Assembly: GCA_039105265.1 (NCBI GenBank)
Contig: JAPFFF010000077.1
Coordinates: 62,001-126,000 of the forward strand
DNA: 64,000 bases
Direction: 5' to 3'
Source: Tritrichomonas musculus
Lineage: Eukaryota > Parabasalia > Tritrichomonadida > Tritrichomonadidae
This document shows, one piece after another, positions 1 through 13,350 of this stretch. The position numbers and the translations under genes are program-made. The notes beneath the pieces are model-generated. The model did no database searches and was not told the DNA's origin. It saw nothing but the letters and a program-made list of their open reading frames with translations. Positions within the stretch are counted from its first letter, which is position 1; each line of letters begins with the position of its first letter.

Positions 1-2610
1 TATTATTAAACTGCAGTTCTCGTTGCATCTGATGATTCAACTGCAGTTCTCGTTGCATCTGATGATTCAACTGTAGTTCTCGTTGCATCTGATGATTCAA
101 CTGCAGTTCTCGTTGCATCTGATGATTCAACTGCAGTTCTCGTTGAATCTGATGATTCAACTGCAGTTCTTGTTGCATCTGATGATTCAACTGCAGTTCT
201 CGTTGAATCTGATGATTCAACTGCAGTTCTCGTTGCATCTGATGATTCAACTGCAGTTCTCGTTGAATCTGATGATTCAACTGCAGTTGTCGTTGCATCT
301 GATGATTCAACTGCAGTTGTCGTTGCATCTGATGATTCAACTGCAGTTCTCGTTGAATCTGATGATTCAACTGTAGTTCTCGTTGCATCTGATGATTCAA
401 CTGCAGTTCTCGTTGAATCTGATGATTCAACTGTAGTTCTCGTTGAATCTGATGATTCAACTGCAGTTCTCGTTGAATCTGATGATTCAACTGTAGTTCT
501 CGTTGAATCTGATGGTTCAACTGCAGTTCTCGTTGAATCTGATGATTCAACTGCAGTTCTCGTTGAATCTGATGATTCAACTGCAGTTCTTGTTGCATCT
601 GATGATTCAACTGCAGTTCTTGTTTCATCTGATGATTCAACTGCAGTTCTCGTTGAATCTTATTATTAAACTGCAGTTCTCGTTGCATCTGATGATTCAA
701 CTGCAGTTCTCGTTGCATCTGATGATTCAACTGCAGTTGTCGTTGCATCTGATGATTCAACTGCAGTTGTCGTTGCATCTGATGATTCAACTGCAGTTCT
801 CGTTGAATCTGATGATTCAACTGTAGTTCTCGTTGCATCTGATGATTCAACTGCAGTTCTCGTTGAATCTGATGATTCAACTGTAGTTCTCGTTGAATCT
901 GATGATTCAACTGCAGTTCTCGTTGAATCTGATGATTCAACTGTAGTTCTCGTTGAATCTGATGGTTCAACTGCAGTTCTCGTTGCATCTGATGATTCAA
1001 CTGCAGTTCTTGTTGCATCTGATGATTCAACTGCAGTTCTCGTTGAATCTGATGATTCAACTGTAGTTCTCGTTGCATCTGATGATTCAACTGCAGTTCT
1101 CGTTGAATCTGATGATTCAACTGTAGTTCTCGTTGCATCTGATGATTCAACTGCAGTTCTCGTTGAATCTGATGGTTCAACTGCAGTTCTCGTTGCATCT
1201 GATGATTCAACTGCAGTTCTCGTTGCATCTGATGATTCAACTGCAGTTCTCGTTGCATCTGATGATTCAACTGTAGTTCTCTTTGCATCTGATGATTCAA
1301 CTGCAGTTCTCGTTGAATCTGATGATTCAACTGTAGTTCTCGTTGCATCTGATGATTCAACTGCAGTTCTCGTTGAATCTGATGGTTCAACTGCAGTTCT
1401 CGTTGCATCTGATGATTCAACTGCAGTTCTCGTTGAATCTGATGATTCAACTGCAGTTCTCGTTGAATCTGATGATTCAACTGCAGTTCTCGTTGAATCT
1501 GATGATTCAACTGCAGTTCTCGTTGAATCTGATGATTCAACTGCAGTTCTCGTTGAATCTGATGATTCAACTGCAGTTCTCGCTGCATCTGATGATTCAA
1601 CTGCAGTTCTCGTTGCATCTGATGATTCAACTGCAGTTCTCGTTGCATCTGATGATTCAACTGCAGTTCTTGTTGCATCTGATGGTTCAACTGCAGTTGT
1701 CGTTGAATCTGATGATTCAACTGCAGTTCTCGCTGCATCTGATGATTCAACTGCAGTTCTCGTTGCATCTGATGATTCAACTGCAGTTCTCGTTGCATCT
1801 GATGATTCAACTACAGTTCTCGTTGCATCTGATGATTCAACTGCAGTTCTTGTTTCATCTTATTATTAAACTGCAGTTCTCGCTGCATCTGATGATTCAA
1901 CTGCAGTTCTCGTTGCATCTGATGATTCAACTGCAGTTCTCGTTGCATCTGATGATTCAACTGCAGTTCTCGTTGCATCTTATTATTAAACTGCAGTTCT
2001 CGTTGCATCTGATGATTCAACTGCAGTTCTCGTTGCATCTGATGATTCAACTGCAGTTCTCGTTGAATCTGATGGTTCAACTGCAGTTCTCGTTGAATCT
2101 GATGATTCAACTGCAGTTCTCGTTGCATCTGATGATTCAACTGCAGTTCTCGTTGAATCTGATGATTCAACTGCAGTTCTCGTTGCATCTGATGATTCAA
2201 CTGCAGTTCTCGTTGCATCTGATGATTCAACTGCAGTTCTCGTTGAATCTGATGGTTCAACTGCAGTTGTCGTTGAATCTGATGATTCAACTGCAGTTCT
2301 CGTTGCATCTGATGATTCAACTGCAGTTCTCGTTGAATCTGATGATTCAACTGCAGTTCTCGTTGAATCTGATGATTCAACTGCAGTTCTCGTTGAATCT
2401 GATGATTCAACTGTAGTTCTCGTTGCATCTGATGATTCAACTGCAGTTCTCGTTGCATCTGATGATTCAACTGCAGTTCTCGTTGAATCTGATGATTCAA
2501 CTGCAGTTCTCGTTGAATCTGATGATTCAACTGCAGTTCTCGCTGCATCTGATGATTCAACTGCAGTTCTCGTTGCATCTGATGATTCAACTGCAGTTCT
2601 CGTTGCATCT
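1..2610 (+). repeat. Left-edge HOR copy, repeated at 6,121-8,760
   Basis: The barcode of 1-990 matches 6,121-7,110 at offset 6,120. After one inserted unit near 7,111, 991-2,610 matches 7,141-8,760 at offset 6,150. Private differences include T at 14 in the unit at 61, CTTTG in the unit at 1,261, and T at 14 at 2,401 where 8,551 has C. The match starts at base 1, so the block is probably cut by the window edge. Confidence 0.88.
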
Positions 2611-5430
2611 GATGATTCAACTGCAGTTCTTGTTGCATCTTATTATTTAACTGCAGTTCTCGTTGCATCTGATGATTCAACTGCAGTTCTCGTTGCATCT
2701 GATGATTCAACTGCAGTTCTCGTTGAATCTGATGGTTCAACTGCAGTTCTCGTTGAATCTGATGGTTCAACTGCAGTTCTCGTTGAATCTGATGATTCAA
2801 CTGCAGTTCTCGTTGCATCTGATGATTCAACTGCAGTTGTCGTTGCATCTGATGATTCAACTGCAGTTCTCGTTGAATCTGATGATTCAACTGCAGTTGT
2901 CGTTGAATCTGATGATTCAACTGCAGTTCTCGTTGCATCTGATTATTCAACTGCAGTTCTTGTTTCATCTTATTATTAAACTGCAGTTCTCGTTGAATCT
3001 TATTATTAAACTGCAGTTCTCGTTGAATCTGATGATTCAACTGCAGTTCTCGTTGCATCTGATGATTCAACTGCAGTTCTCGTTGAATCTGATGATTCAA
3101 CTGCAGTTCTCGTTGAATCTGATGATTCAACTGCAGTTGTCGTTGCATCTGATGATTCAACTGCAGTTCTCGTTGAATCTGATGATTCAACTGCAGTTCT
3201 CGTTGCATCTGATGATTCAACTGCAGTTCTCGTTGCATCTGATGATTCAACTGCAGTTCTCGTTGCATCTGATTATTCAACTGCAGTTCTTGTTTCATCT
3301 TATTATTAAACTGCAGTTCTCGTTGAATCTTATTATTAAACTGCAGTTCTCGTTGAATCTGATGATTCAACTGCAGTTCTCGTTGCATCTGATGATTCAA
3401 CTGCAGTTCTCGTTGAATCTGATGATTCAACTGCAGTTCTCGTTGAATCTGATGATTCAACTGCAGTTGTCGTTGCATCTGATGATTCAACTGCAGTTCT
3501 CGTTGAATCTGATGATTCAACTGCAGTTCTCGTTGCATCTGATGATTCAACTGCAGTTCTCGTTGCATCTGATGATTCAACTGCAGTTCTCGTTGCATCT
3601 GATGATTCAACTGCAGTTCTCGTTGAATCTGATGATTCAACTGCAGTTCTTGTTTCATCTTATTATTAAACTGCAGTTCTCGCTGCATCTGATGATTCAA
3701 CTGCAGTTCTCGTTGCATCTGATGATTCAACTGCAGTTCTCGTTGCATCTGATGATTCAACTGCAGTTCTTGTTTCATCTTATTATTAAACTGCAGTTCT
3801 CGCTGCATCTGATGATTCAACTGCAGTTCTCGTTGCATCTGATGATTCAACTGCAGTTCTCGTTGCATCTGATGATTCAACTACAGTTCTCGTTGCATCT
3901 GATGATTCAACTGCAGTTCTTGTTTCATCTTATTATTAAACTGCAGTTCTCGCTGCATCTGATGATTCAACTGCAGTTCTCGTTGCATCTGATGATTCAA
4001 CTGCAGTTCTCGTTGCATCTGATGATTCAACTGCAGTTCTCGTTGCATCTTATTATTAAACTGCAGTTCTCGTTGCATCTGATGATTCAACTGCAGTTCT
4101 CGTTGCATCTGATGATTCAACTGCAGTTCTCGTTGAATCTGATGGTTCAACTGCAGTTCTCGTTGAATCTGATGATTCAACTGCAGTTCTCGTTGCATCT
4201 GATGATTCAACTGCAGTTCTCGTTGAATCTGATGATTCAACTGCAGTTCTCGTTGCATCTGATGATTCAACTGCAGTTCTCGTTGCATCTGATGATTCAA
4301 CTGCAGTTCTCGTTGAATCTGATGGTTCAACTGCAGTTGTCGTTGAATCTGATGATTCAACTGCAGTTCTCGTTGCATCTGATGATTCAACTGCAGTTCT
4401 CGTTGAATCTGATGATTCAACTGCAGTTCTCGTTGAATCTGATGATTCAACTGCAGTTCTCGTTGAATCTGATGATTCAACTGTAGTTCTCGTTGCATCT
4501 GATGATTCAACTGCAGTTCTCGTTGCATCTGATGATTCAACTGCAGTTCTCGTTGAATCTGATGATTCAACTGCAGTTCTCGTTGAATCTGATGATTCAA
4601 CTGCAGTTCTCGCTGCATCTGATGATTCAACTGCAGTTCTCGTTGCATCTGATGATTCAACTGCAGTTCTCGTTGCATCTGATGATTCAACTGCAGTTCT
4701 TGTTGCATCTTATTATTAAACTGCAGTTCTCGTTGCATCTGATGATTCAACTGCAGTTCTCGTTGCATCTGATGATTCAACTGCAGTTCTCGTTGAATCT
4801 GATGGTTCAACTGCAGTTCTCGTTGAATCTGATGGTTCAACTGCAGTTCTCGTTGAATCTGATGATTCAACTGTAGTTCTCGTTGCATCTGATGATTCAA
4901 CTGCAGTTCTCGTTGCATCTGATGATTCAACTGCAGTTCTCGTTGAATCTGATGATTCAACTGCAGTTCTCGTTGAATCTGATGATTCAACTGCAGTTGT
5001 CGTTGCATCTGATGATTCAACTGCAGTTCTCGTTGCATCTGATGATTCAACTGCAGTTGTCGTTGCATCTGATGATTCAACTGCAGTTCTTGTTTCATCT
5101 TATTATTAAACTGCAGTTCTCGTTGCATCTGATGATTCAACTGCAGTTGTCGTTGCATCTGATGATTCAACTGCAGTTCTCGTTGCATCTGATGATTCAA
5201 CTGCAGTTCTCGTTGCATCTGATGATTCAACTGCAGTTCTTGTTTCATCTTATTATTAAACTGCAGTTCTCGTTGAATCTGATGATTCAACTGCAGTTCT
5301 CGTTGCATCTGATGATTCAACTGCAGTTCTCGTTGAATCTGATGATTCAACTGCAGTTGTCGTTGCATCTGATGATTCAACTGCAGTTGTCGTTGCATCT
5401 GATGATTCAACTGCAGTTCTCGTTGAATCT

Positions 5431-5850
5431 GATGATTCAACTGTAGTTCTCGTTGCATCTGATGATTCAACTGCAGTTCTCGTTGAATCTGATGATTCAA
5501 CTGTAGTTCTCGTTGAATCTGATGATTCAACTGCAGTTCTCGTTGAATCTGATGATTCAACTGTAGTTCTCGTTGAATCTGATGGTTCAACTGCAGTTCT
5601 CGTTGAATCTGATGATTCAACTGCAGTTCTCGTTGAATCTGATGATTCAACTGCAGTTCTTGTTGCATCTGATGATTCAACTGCAGTTCTCGTTGAATCT
5701 GATGATTCAACTGTAGTTCTCGTTGCATCTGATGATTCAACTGCAGTTCTCGTTGAATCTGATGATTCAACTGTAGTTCTCGTTGCATCTGATGATTCAA
5801 CTGCAGTTCTCGTTGAATCTGATGGTTCAACTGCAGTTCTCGTTGCATCT
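5431..5850 (+). repeat. T-at-14 module (type member) with 60-bp spacing
   Basis: Units carrying CTGTAG start at 5,431, 5,491, 5,551, 5,701 and 5,761, with GATGGTT units at 5,581 and 5,821. The CTGTAG units alternate with units ending GTTGAATCT, which gives a local 60-bp period. Similar modules appear near 810, 6,930, 13,770, 14,820, 16,650, 24,720, 25,800, 26,560, 33,840, 34,920, 35,680, 40,980, 46,500, 48,520, 54,810, 55,950, 56,400, 58,320, 61,680 and 63,120. I saw no two adjacent CTGTAG units. Each one is a TAG stop in the plus-strand ATG frame and silent (Leu) in the minus-strand frame. Confidence 0.85.
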
Positions 5851-6030
5851 GATGATTCAACTGCAGTTCTCGTTGAATCTGATGATTCAACTGCAGTTCT
5901 CGTTGCATCTGATGATTCAACTGCAGTTCTCGTTGCATCTGATGATTCAACTGCAGTTCTCGTTGAATCTGATGATTCAACTGCAGTTCTCGTTGCATCT
6001 GATGATTCAACTGCAGTTCTTGTTGCATCT

Positions 6031-6150
6031 TATTATTAAACTGCAGTTCTCGTTGAATCTTATGATTAAACTGCAGTTCTCGTTGAATCTTATGATTAAA
6101 CTGCAGTTCTTGTTGAATCTTATTATTAAACTGCAGTTCTCGTTGCATCT
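6031..6150 (+). repeat. K cassette: run of consecutive K-class units (type member)
   Basis: Four units in a row carry A at 8: TATTATT, TATGATT, TATGATT, TATTATT. The same four-unit run is at 14,371, 16,201, 27,391, 36,211, 37,081, 45,570, 47,190, 48,060 and 57,870. Three-unit forms are at 25,381, 34,501 and 52,410. Forms with GATGATTAAA as an inner unit are at 53,250, 62,280 and 63,720, and a five-unit form is at 55,470. The cassette travels as a block and is a good marker for HOR phasing. Its A at position 8 creates TAA in one plus and one minus frame. Confidence 0.9.
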
Positions 6151-8760
6151 GATGATTCAACTGCAGTTCTCGTTGCATCTGATGATTCAACTGCAGTTCT
6201 CGTTGCATCTGATGATTCAACTGCAGTTCTCGTTGCATCTGATGATTCAACTGCAGTTCTCGTTGAATCTGATGATTCAACTGCAGTTCTTGTTGCATCT
6301 GATGATTCAACTGCAGTTCTCGTTGAATCTGATGATTCAACTGCAGTTCTCGTTGCATCTGATGATTCAACTGCAGTTCTCGTTGAATCTGATGATTCAA
6401 CTGCAGTTGTCGTTGCATCTGATGATTCAACTGCAGTTGTCGTTGCATCTGATGATTCAACTGCAGTTCTCGTTGAATCTGATGATTCAACTGTAGTTCT
6501 CGTTGCATCTGATGATTCAACTGCAGTTCTCGTTGAATCTGATGATTCAACTGTAGTTCTCGTTGAATCTGATGATTCAACTGCAGTTCTCGTTGAATCT
6601 GATGATTCAACTGTAGTTCTCGTTGAATCTGATGGTTCAACTGCAGTTCTCGTTGAATCTGATGATTCAACTGCAGTTCTCGTTGAATCTGATGATTCAA
6701 CTGCAGTTCTTGTTGCATCTGATGATTCAACTGCAGTTCTTGTTTCATCTGATGATTCAACTGCAGTTCTCGTTGAATCTTATTATTAAACTGCAGTTCT
6801 CGTTGCATCTGATGATTCAACTGCAGTTCTCGTTGCATCTGATGATTCAACTGCAGTTGTCGTTGCATCTGATGATTCAACTGCAGTTGTCGTTGCATCT
6901 GATGATTCAACTGCAGTTCTCGTTGAATCTGATGATTCAACTGTAGTTCTCGTTGCATCTGATGATTCAACTGCAGTTCTCGTTGAATCTGATGATTCAA
7001 CTGTAGTTCTCGTTGAATCTGATGATTCAACTGCAGTTCTCGTTGAATCTGATGATTCAACTGTAGTTCTCGTTGAATCTGATGGTTCAACTGCAGTTCT
7101 CGTTGAATCTGATGATTCAACTGCAGTTGTCGTTGCATCTGATGATTCAACTGCAGTTCTTGTTGCATCTGATGATTCAACTGCAGTTCTCGTTGAATCT
7201 GATGATTCAACTGTAGTTCTCGTTGCATCTGATGATTCAACTGCAGTTCTCGTTGAATCTGATGATTCAACTGTAGTTCTCGTTGCATCTGATGATTCAA
7301 CTGCAGTTCTCGTTGAATCTGATGGTTCAACTGCAGTTCTCGTTGCATCTGATGATTCAACTGCAGTTCTCGTTGCATCTGATGATTCAACTGCAGTTCT
7401 CGTTGCATCTGATGATTCAACTGTAGTTCTCGTTGCATCTGATGATTCAACTGCAGTTCTCGTTGAATCTGATGATTCAACTGTAGTTCTCGTTGCATCT
7501 GATGATTCAACTGCAGTTCTCGTTGAATCTGATGGTTCAACTGCAGTTCTCGTTGCATCTGATGATTCAACTGCAGTTCTCGTTGAATCTGATGATTCAA
7601 CTGCAGTTCTCGTTGAATCTGATGATTCAACTGCAGTTCTCGTTGAATCTGATGATTCAACTGCAGTTCTCGTTGAATCTGATGATTCAACTGCAGTTCT
7701 CGTTGAATCTGATGATTCAACTGCAGTTCTCGCTGCATCTGATGATTCAACTGCAGTTCTCGTTGCATCTGATGATTCAACTGCAGTTCTCGTTGCATCT
7801 GATGATTCAACTGCAGTTCTTGTTGCATCTGATGGTTCAACTGCAGTTGTCGTTGAATCTGATGATTCAACTGCAGTTCTCGCTGCATCTGATGATTCAA
7901 CTGCAGTTCTCGTTGCATCTGATGATTCAACTGCAGTTCTCGTTGCATCTGATGATTCAACTACAGTTCTCGTTGCATCTGATGATTCAACTGCAGTTCT
8001 TGTTTCATCTTATTATTAAACTGCAGTTCTCGCTGCATCTGATGATTCAACTGCAGTTCTCGTTGCATCTGATGATTCAACTGCAGTTCTCGTTGCATCT
8101 GATGATTCAACTGCAGTTCTCGTTGCATCTTATTATTAAACTGCAGTTCTCGTTGCATCTGATGATTCAACTGCAGTTCTCGTTGCATCTGATGATTCAA
8201 CTGCAGTTCTCGTTGAATCTGATGGTTCAACTGCAGTTCTCGTTGAATCTGATGATTCAACTGCAGTTCTCGTTGCATCTGATGATTCAACTGCAGTTCT
8301 CGTTGAATCTGATGATTCAACTGCAGTTCTCGTTGCATCTGATGATTCAACTGCAGTTCTCGTTGCATCTGATGATTCAACTGCAGTTCTCGTTGAATCT
8401 GATGGTTCAACTGCAGTTGTCGTTGAATCTGATGATTCAACTGCAGTTCTCGTTGCATCTGATGATTCAACTGCAGTTCTCGTTGAATCTGATGATTCAA
8501 CTGCAGTTCTCGTTGAATCTGATGATTCAACTGCAGTTCTCGTTGAATCTGATGATTCAACTGCAGTTCTCGTTGCATCTGATGATTCAACTGCAGTTCT
8601 CGTTGCATCTGATGATTCAACTGCAGTTCTCGTTGAATCTGATGATTCAACTGCAGTTCTCGTTGAATCTGATGATTCAACTGCAGTTCTCGCTGCATCT
8701 GATGATTCAACTGCAGTTCTCGTTGCATCTGATGATTCAACTGCAGTTCTCGTTGCATCT
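6121..8760 (+). repeat. Second copy of the left-edge HOR
   Basis: This copy repeats 1-2,610 with one extra unit. Its left border is the last unit of the K cassette at 6,031-6,150. It holds the minus-strand stop unit at 7,951, matching 1,801 at offset 6,150. Its right part overlaps the 4.0-kb duplication described next, so the region is a mosaic of successive duplications. Confidence 0.88.
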
Positions 8761-9270
8761 GATGATTCAACTGCAGTTCTCGTTGCATCTGATGATTCAA
8801 CTGCAGTTCTCGTTGAATCTGATGGTTCAACTGCAGTTCTCGTTGAATCTGATGGTTCAACTGCAGTTCTCGTTGAATCTGATGATTCAACTGTAGTTCT
8901 CGTTGCATCTGATGATTCAACTGCAGTTGTCGTTGCATCTGATGATTCAACTGCAGTTGTCGTTGCATCTGATGATTCAACTGCAGTTGTCGTTGCATCT
9001 GATGATTCAACTGCAGTTCTCGTTGCATCTGATGATTCAACTGCAGTTCTCGTTGAATCTGATGATTCAACTGTAGTTCTCGTTGCATCTGATGATTCAA
9101 CTGCAGTTCTCGTTGCATCTGATGATTCAACTGTAGTTCTCGTTGCATCTTATTATTTAACTGCAGTTCTCGTTGCATCTGATGATTCAACTGCAGTTCT
9201 CGTTGAATCTGATGATTCAACTGCAGTTGTCGTTGCATCTGATGATTCAACTGCAGTTGTCGTTGCATCT
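7171..9270 (+). repeat. 4.0-kb-spaced HOR, first copy
   Basis: Unit order matches 11,191-12,780 at offset 4,020 and, after two extra units at 12,781-12,840, 12,841-13,350 at offset 4,080. Shared landmarks are the GATGGTT units at 7,321/11,341, the CTACAG units at 7,951/11,971, and the TATTATTTAA units at 9,151/13,231. Confidence 0.86.
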
Positions 9271-11130
9271 GATGATTCAACTGCAGTTCTCGTTGAATCT
9301 GATGATTCAACTGTAGTTCTCGTTGCATCTGATGATTCAACTGCAGTTCTCGTTGCATCTGATGATTCAACTGCAGTTCTCGTTGAATCTGATGATTCAA
9401 CTGCAGTTCTCGTTGCATCTGATGATTCAACTGTAGTTCTCGTTGCATCTTATTATTTAACTGCAGTTCTCGTTGCATCTGATGATTCAACTGCAGTTCT
9501 CGTTGAATCTGATGATTCAACTGCAGTTGTCGTTGCATCTGATGATTCAACTGCAGTTGTCGTTGCATCTGATGATTCAACTGCAGTTCTCGTTGAATCT
9601 GATGATTCAACTGTAGTTCTCGTTGCATCTGATGATTCAACTGCAGTTCTTGTTGCATCTGATGATTCAACTGCAGTTCTCGTTGAATCTGATGATTCAA
9701 CTGTAGTTCTCGTTGCATCTGATGATTCAACTGCAGTTCTTGTTGCATCTGATGATTCAACTGCAGTTCTCGTTGAATCTGATGATTCAACTGCAGTTCT
9801 CGCTGCATCTGATGATTCAACTGCAGTTCTTGTTGCATCTGATGATTCAACTGCAGTTCTCGTTGAATCTGATGATTCAACTGCAGTTCTTGTTGCATCT
9901 GATGATTCAACTGCAGTTCTCGTTGAATCTGATGATTCAACTGTAGTTCTCGTTGCATCTGATGATTCAACTGCAGTTCTTGTTGCATCTGATGATTCAA
10001 CTGCAGTTCTCGTTGCATCTGATGATTCAACTGCAGTTCTCGTTGAATCTGATGATTCAACTGTAGTTCTCGTTGCATCTGATGATTCAACTGCAGTTCT
10101 TGTTGCATCTGATGATTCAACTGCAGTTCTCGTTGAATCTGATGATTCAACTGCAGTTCTCGCTGCATCTGATGATTCAACTGCAGTTCTCGTTGCATCT
10201 GATGATTCAACTGCAGTTCTCGTTGCATCTGATGATTCAACTGCAGTTCTTGTTGCATCTTATTATTTAACTGCAGTTCTCGTTGCATCTGATGATTCAA
10301 CTGCAGTTCTCGTTGCATCTGATGATTCAACTGCAGTTCTCGTTGAATCTGATGGTTCAACTGCAGTTCTCGTTGAATCTGATGGTTCAACTGCAGTTCT
10401 CGTTGAATCTGATGATTCAACTGTAGTTCTCGTTGCATCTGATGATTCAACTGCAGTTGTCGTTGCATCTGATGATTCAACTGCAGTTGTCGTTGCATCT
10501 GATGATTCAACTGCAGTTGTCGTTGCATCTGATGATTCAACTGCAGTTCTCGTTGCATCTGATGATTCAACTGCAGTTCTCGTTGAATCTGATGATTCAA
10601 CTGTAGTTCTCGTTGCATCTGATGATTCAACTGCAGTTCTCGTTGCATCTGATGATTCAACTGTAGTTCTCGTTGCATCTTATTATTTAACTGCAGTTCT
10701 CGTTGCATCTGATGATTCAACTGCAGTTCTCGTTGAATCTGATGATTCAACTGCAGTTGTCGTTGCATCTGATGATTCAACTGCAGTTGTCGTTGCATCT
10801 GATGATTCAACTGCAGTTCTCGTTGAATCTGATGATTCAACTGTAGTTCTCGTTGCATCTGATGATTCAACTGCAGTTCTCGTTGCATCTGATGATTCAA
10901 CTGCAGTTCTCGTTGAATCTGATGATTCAACTGCAGTTCTCGTTGCATCTGATGATTCAACTGTAGTTCTCGTTGCATCTTATTATTTAACTGCAGTTCT
11001 CGTTGCATCTGATGATTCAACTGCAGTTCTCGTTGAATCTGATGATTCAACTGCAGTTGTCGTTGCATCTGATGATTCAACTGCAGTTGTCGTTGCATCT
11101 GATGATTCAACTGCAGTTCTCGTTGAATCT
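8761..11130 (+). repeat. 1,530-bp-spaced HOR pair marked by TATTATTTAA units
   Basis: TATTATTTAA units (T rather than A at position 8) stand at 9,151 and 9,451 and again at 10,681 and 10,981. This is a 300-bp pair duplicated at offset 1,530. The flanking GATGGTT doublets at 8,821/8,851 and 10,351/10,381 keep the same offset. Further members of this rare class are at 2,641, 10,261, 12,811 and 13,231; I saw none to the right of 13,260. Confidence 0.82.
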
Positions 11131-11190
11131 GATGATTCAACTGTAGTTCTCGTTGCATCTGATGATTCAACTGCAGTTCTCGTTGCATCT

Positions 11191-13350
11191 GATGATTCAA
11201 CTGCAGTTCTCGTTGAATCTGATGATTCAACTGTAGTTCTCGTTGCATCTGATGATTCAACTGCAGTTCTCGTTGAATCTGATGATTCAACTGTAGTTCT
11301 CGTTGCATCTGATGATTCAACTGCAGTTCTCGTTGAATCTGATGGTTCAACTGCAGTTCTCGTTGCATCTGATGATTCAACTGCAGTTCTCGTTGCATCT
11401 GATGATTCAACTGCAGTTCTCGTTGCATCTGATGATTCAACTGTAGTTCTCGTTGCATCTGATGATTCAACTGCAGTTCTCGTTGAATCTGATGATTCAA
11501 CTGTAGTTCTCGTTGCATCTGATGATTCAACTGCAGTTCTCGTTGAATCTGATGGTTCAACTGCAGTTCTCGTTGCATCTGATGATTCAACTGCAGTTCT
11601 CGTTGAATCTGATGATTCAACTGCAGTTCTCGTTGAATCTGATGATTCAACTGCAGTTCTCGTTGAATCTGATGATTCAACTGCAGTTCTCGTTGAATCT
11701 GATGATTCAACTGCAGTTCTCGTTGAATCTGATGATTCAACTGCAGTTCTCGCTGCATCTGATGATTCAACTGCAGTTCTCGTTGCATCTGATGATTCAA
11801 CTGCAGTTCTCGTTGCATCTGATGATTCAACTGCAGTTCTTGTTGCATCTGATGGTTCAACTGCAGTTGTCGTTGAATCTGATGATTCAACTGCAGTTCT
11901 CGCTGCATCTGATGATTCAACTGCAGTTCTCGTTGCATCTGATGATTCAACTGCAGTTCTCGTTGCATCTGATGATTCAACTACAGTTCTCGTTGCATCT
12001 GATGATTCAACTGCAGTTCTTGTTTCATCTTATTATTAAACTGCAGTTCTCGCTGCATCTGATGATTCAACTGCAGTTCTCGTTGCATCTGATGATTCAA
12101 CTGCAGTTCTCGTTGCATCTGATGATTCAACTGCAGTTCTCGTTGCATCTTATTATTAAACTGCAGTTCTCGTTGCATCTGATGATTCAACTGCAGTTCT
12201 CGTTGCATCTGATGATTCAACTGCAGTTCTCGTTGAATCTGATGGTTCAACTGCAGTTCTCGTTGAATCTGATGATTCAACTGCAGTTCTCGTTGCATCT
12301 GATGATTCAACTGCAGTTCTCGTTGAATCTGATGATTCAACTGCAGTTCTCGTTGCATCTGATGATTCAACTGCAGTTCTCGTTGCATCTGATGATTCAA
12401 CTGCAGTTCTCGTTGAATCTGATGGTTCAACTGCAGTTGTCGTTGAATCTGATGATTCAACTGCAGTTCTCGTTGCATCTGATGATTCAACTGCAGTTCT
12501 CGTTGAATCTGATGATTCAACTGCAGTTCTCGTTGAATCTGATGATTCAACTGCAGTTCTCGTTGAATCTGATGATTCAACTGCAGTTCTCGTTGCATCT
12601 GATGATTCAACTGCAGTTCTCGTTGCATCTGATGATTCAACTGCAGTTCTCGTTGAATCTGATGATTCAACTGCAGTTCTCGTTGAATCTGATGATTCAA
12701 CTGCAGTTCTCGCTGCATCTGATGATTCAACTGCAGTTCTCGTTGCATCTGATGATTCAACTGCAGTTCTCGTTGCATCTGATGATTCAACTGCAGTTCT
12801 TGTTGCATCTTATTATTTAACTGCAGTTCTCGTTGCATCTGATGATTCAACTGCAGTTCTCGTTGCATCTGATGATTCAACTGCAGTTCTCGTTGAATCT
12901 GATGGTTCAACTGCAGTTCTCGTTGAATCTGATGGTTCAACTGCAGTTCTCGTTGAATCTGATGATTCAACTGTAGTTCTCGTTGCATCTGATGATTCAA
13001 CTGCAGTTGTCGTTGCATCTGATGATTCAACTGCAGTTGTCGTTGCATCTGATGATTCAACTGCAGTTGTCGTTGCATCTGATGATTCAACTGCAGTTCT
13101 CGTTGCATCTGATGATTCAACTGCAGTTCTCGTTGAATCTGATGATTCAACTGTAGTTCTCGTTGCATCTGATGATTCAACTGCAGTTCTCGTTGCATCT
13201 GATGATTCAACTGTAGTTCTCGTTGCATCTTATTATTTAACTGCAGTTCTCGTTGCATCTGATGATTCAACTGCAGTTCTCGTTGAATCTGATGATTCAA
13301 CTGCAGTTGTCGTTGCATCTGATGATTCAACTGCAGTTGTCGTTGCATCT
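11191..13350 (+). repeat. 4.0-kb-spaced HOR, second copy
   Basis: This is the partner of 7,171-9,270, with a two-unit insertion at 12,781-12,840 that brings in a TATTATTTAA unit (12,811). Its end part also matches about 10,141-10,800 at offset 2,550, which shows a third related copy between the two. Confidence 0.85.
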
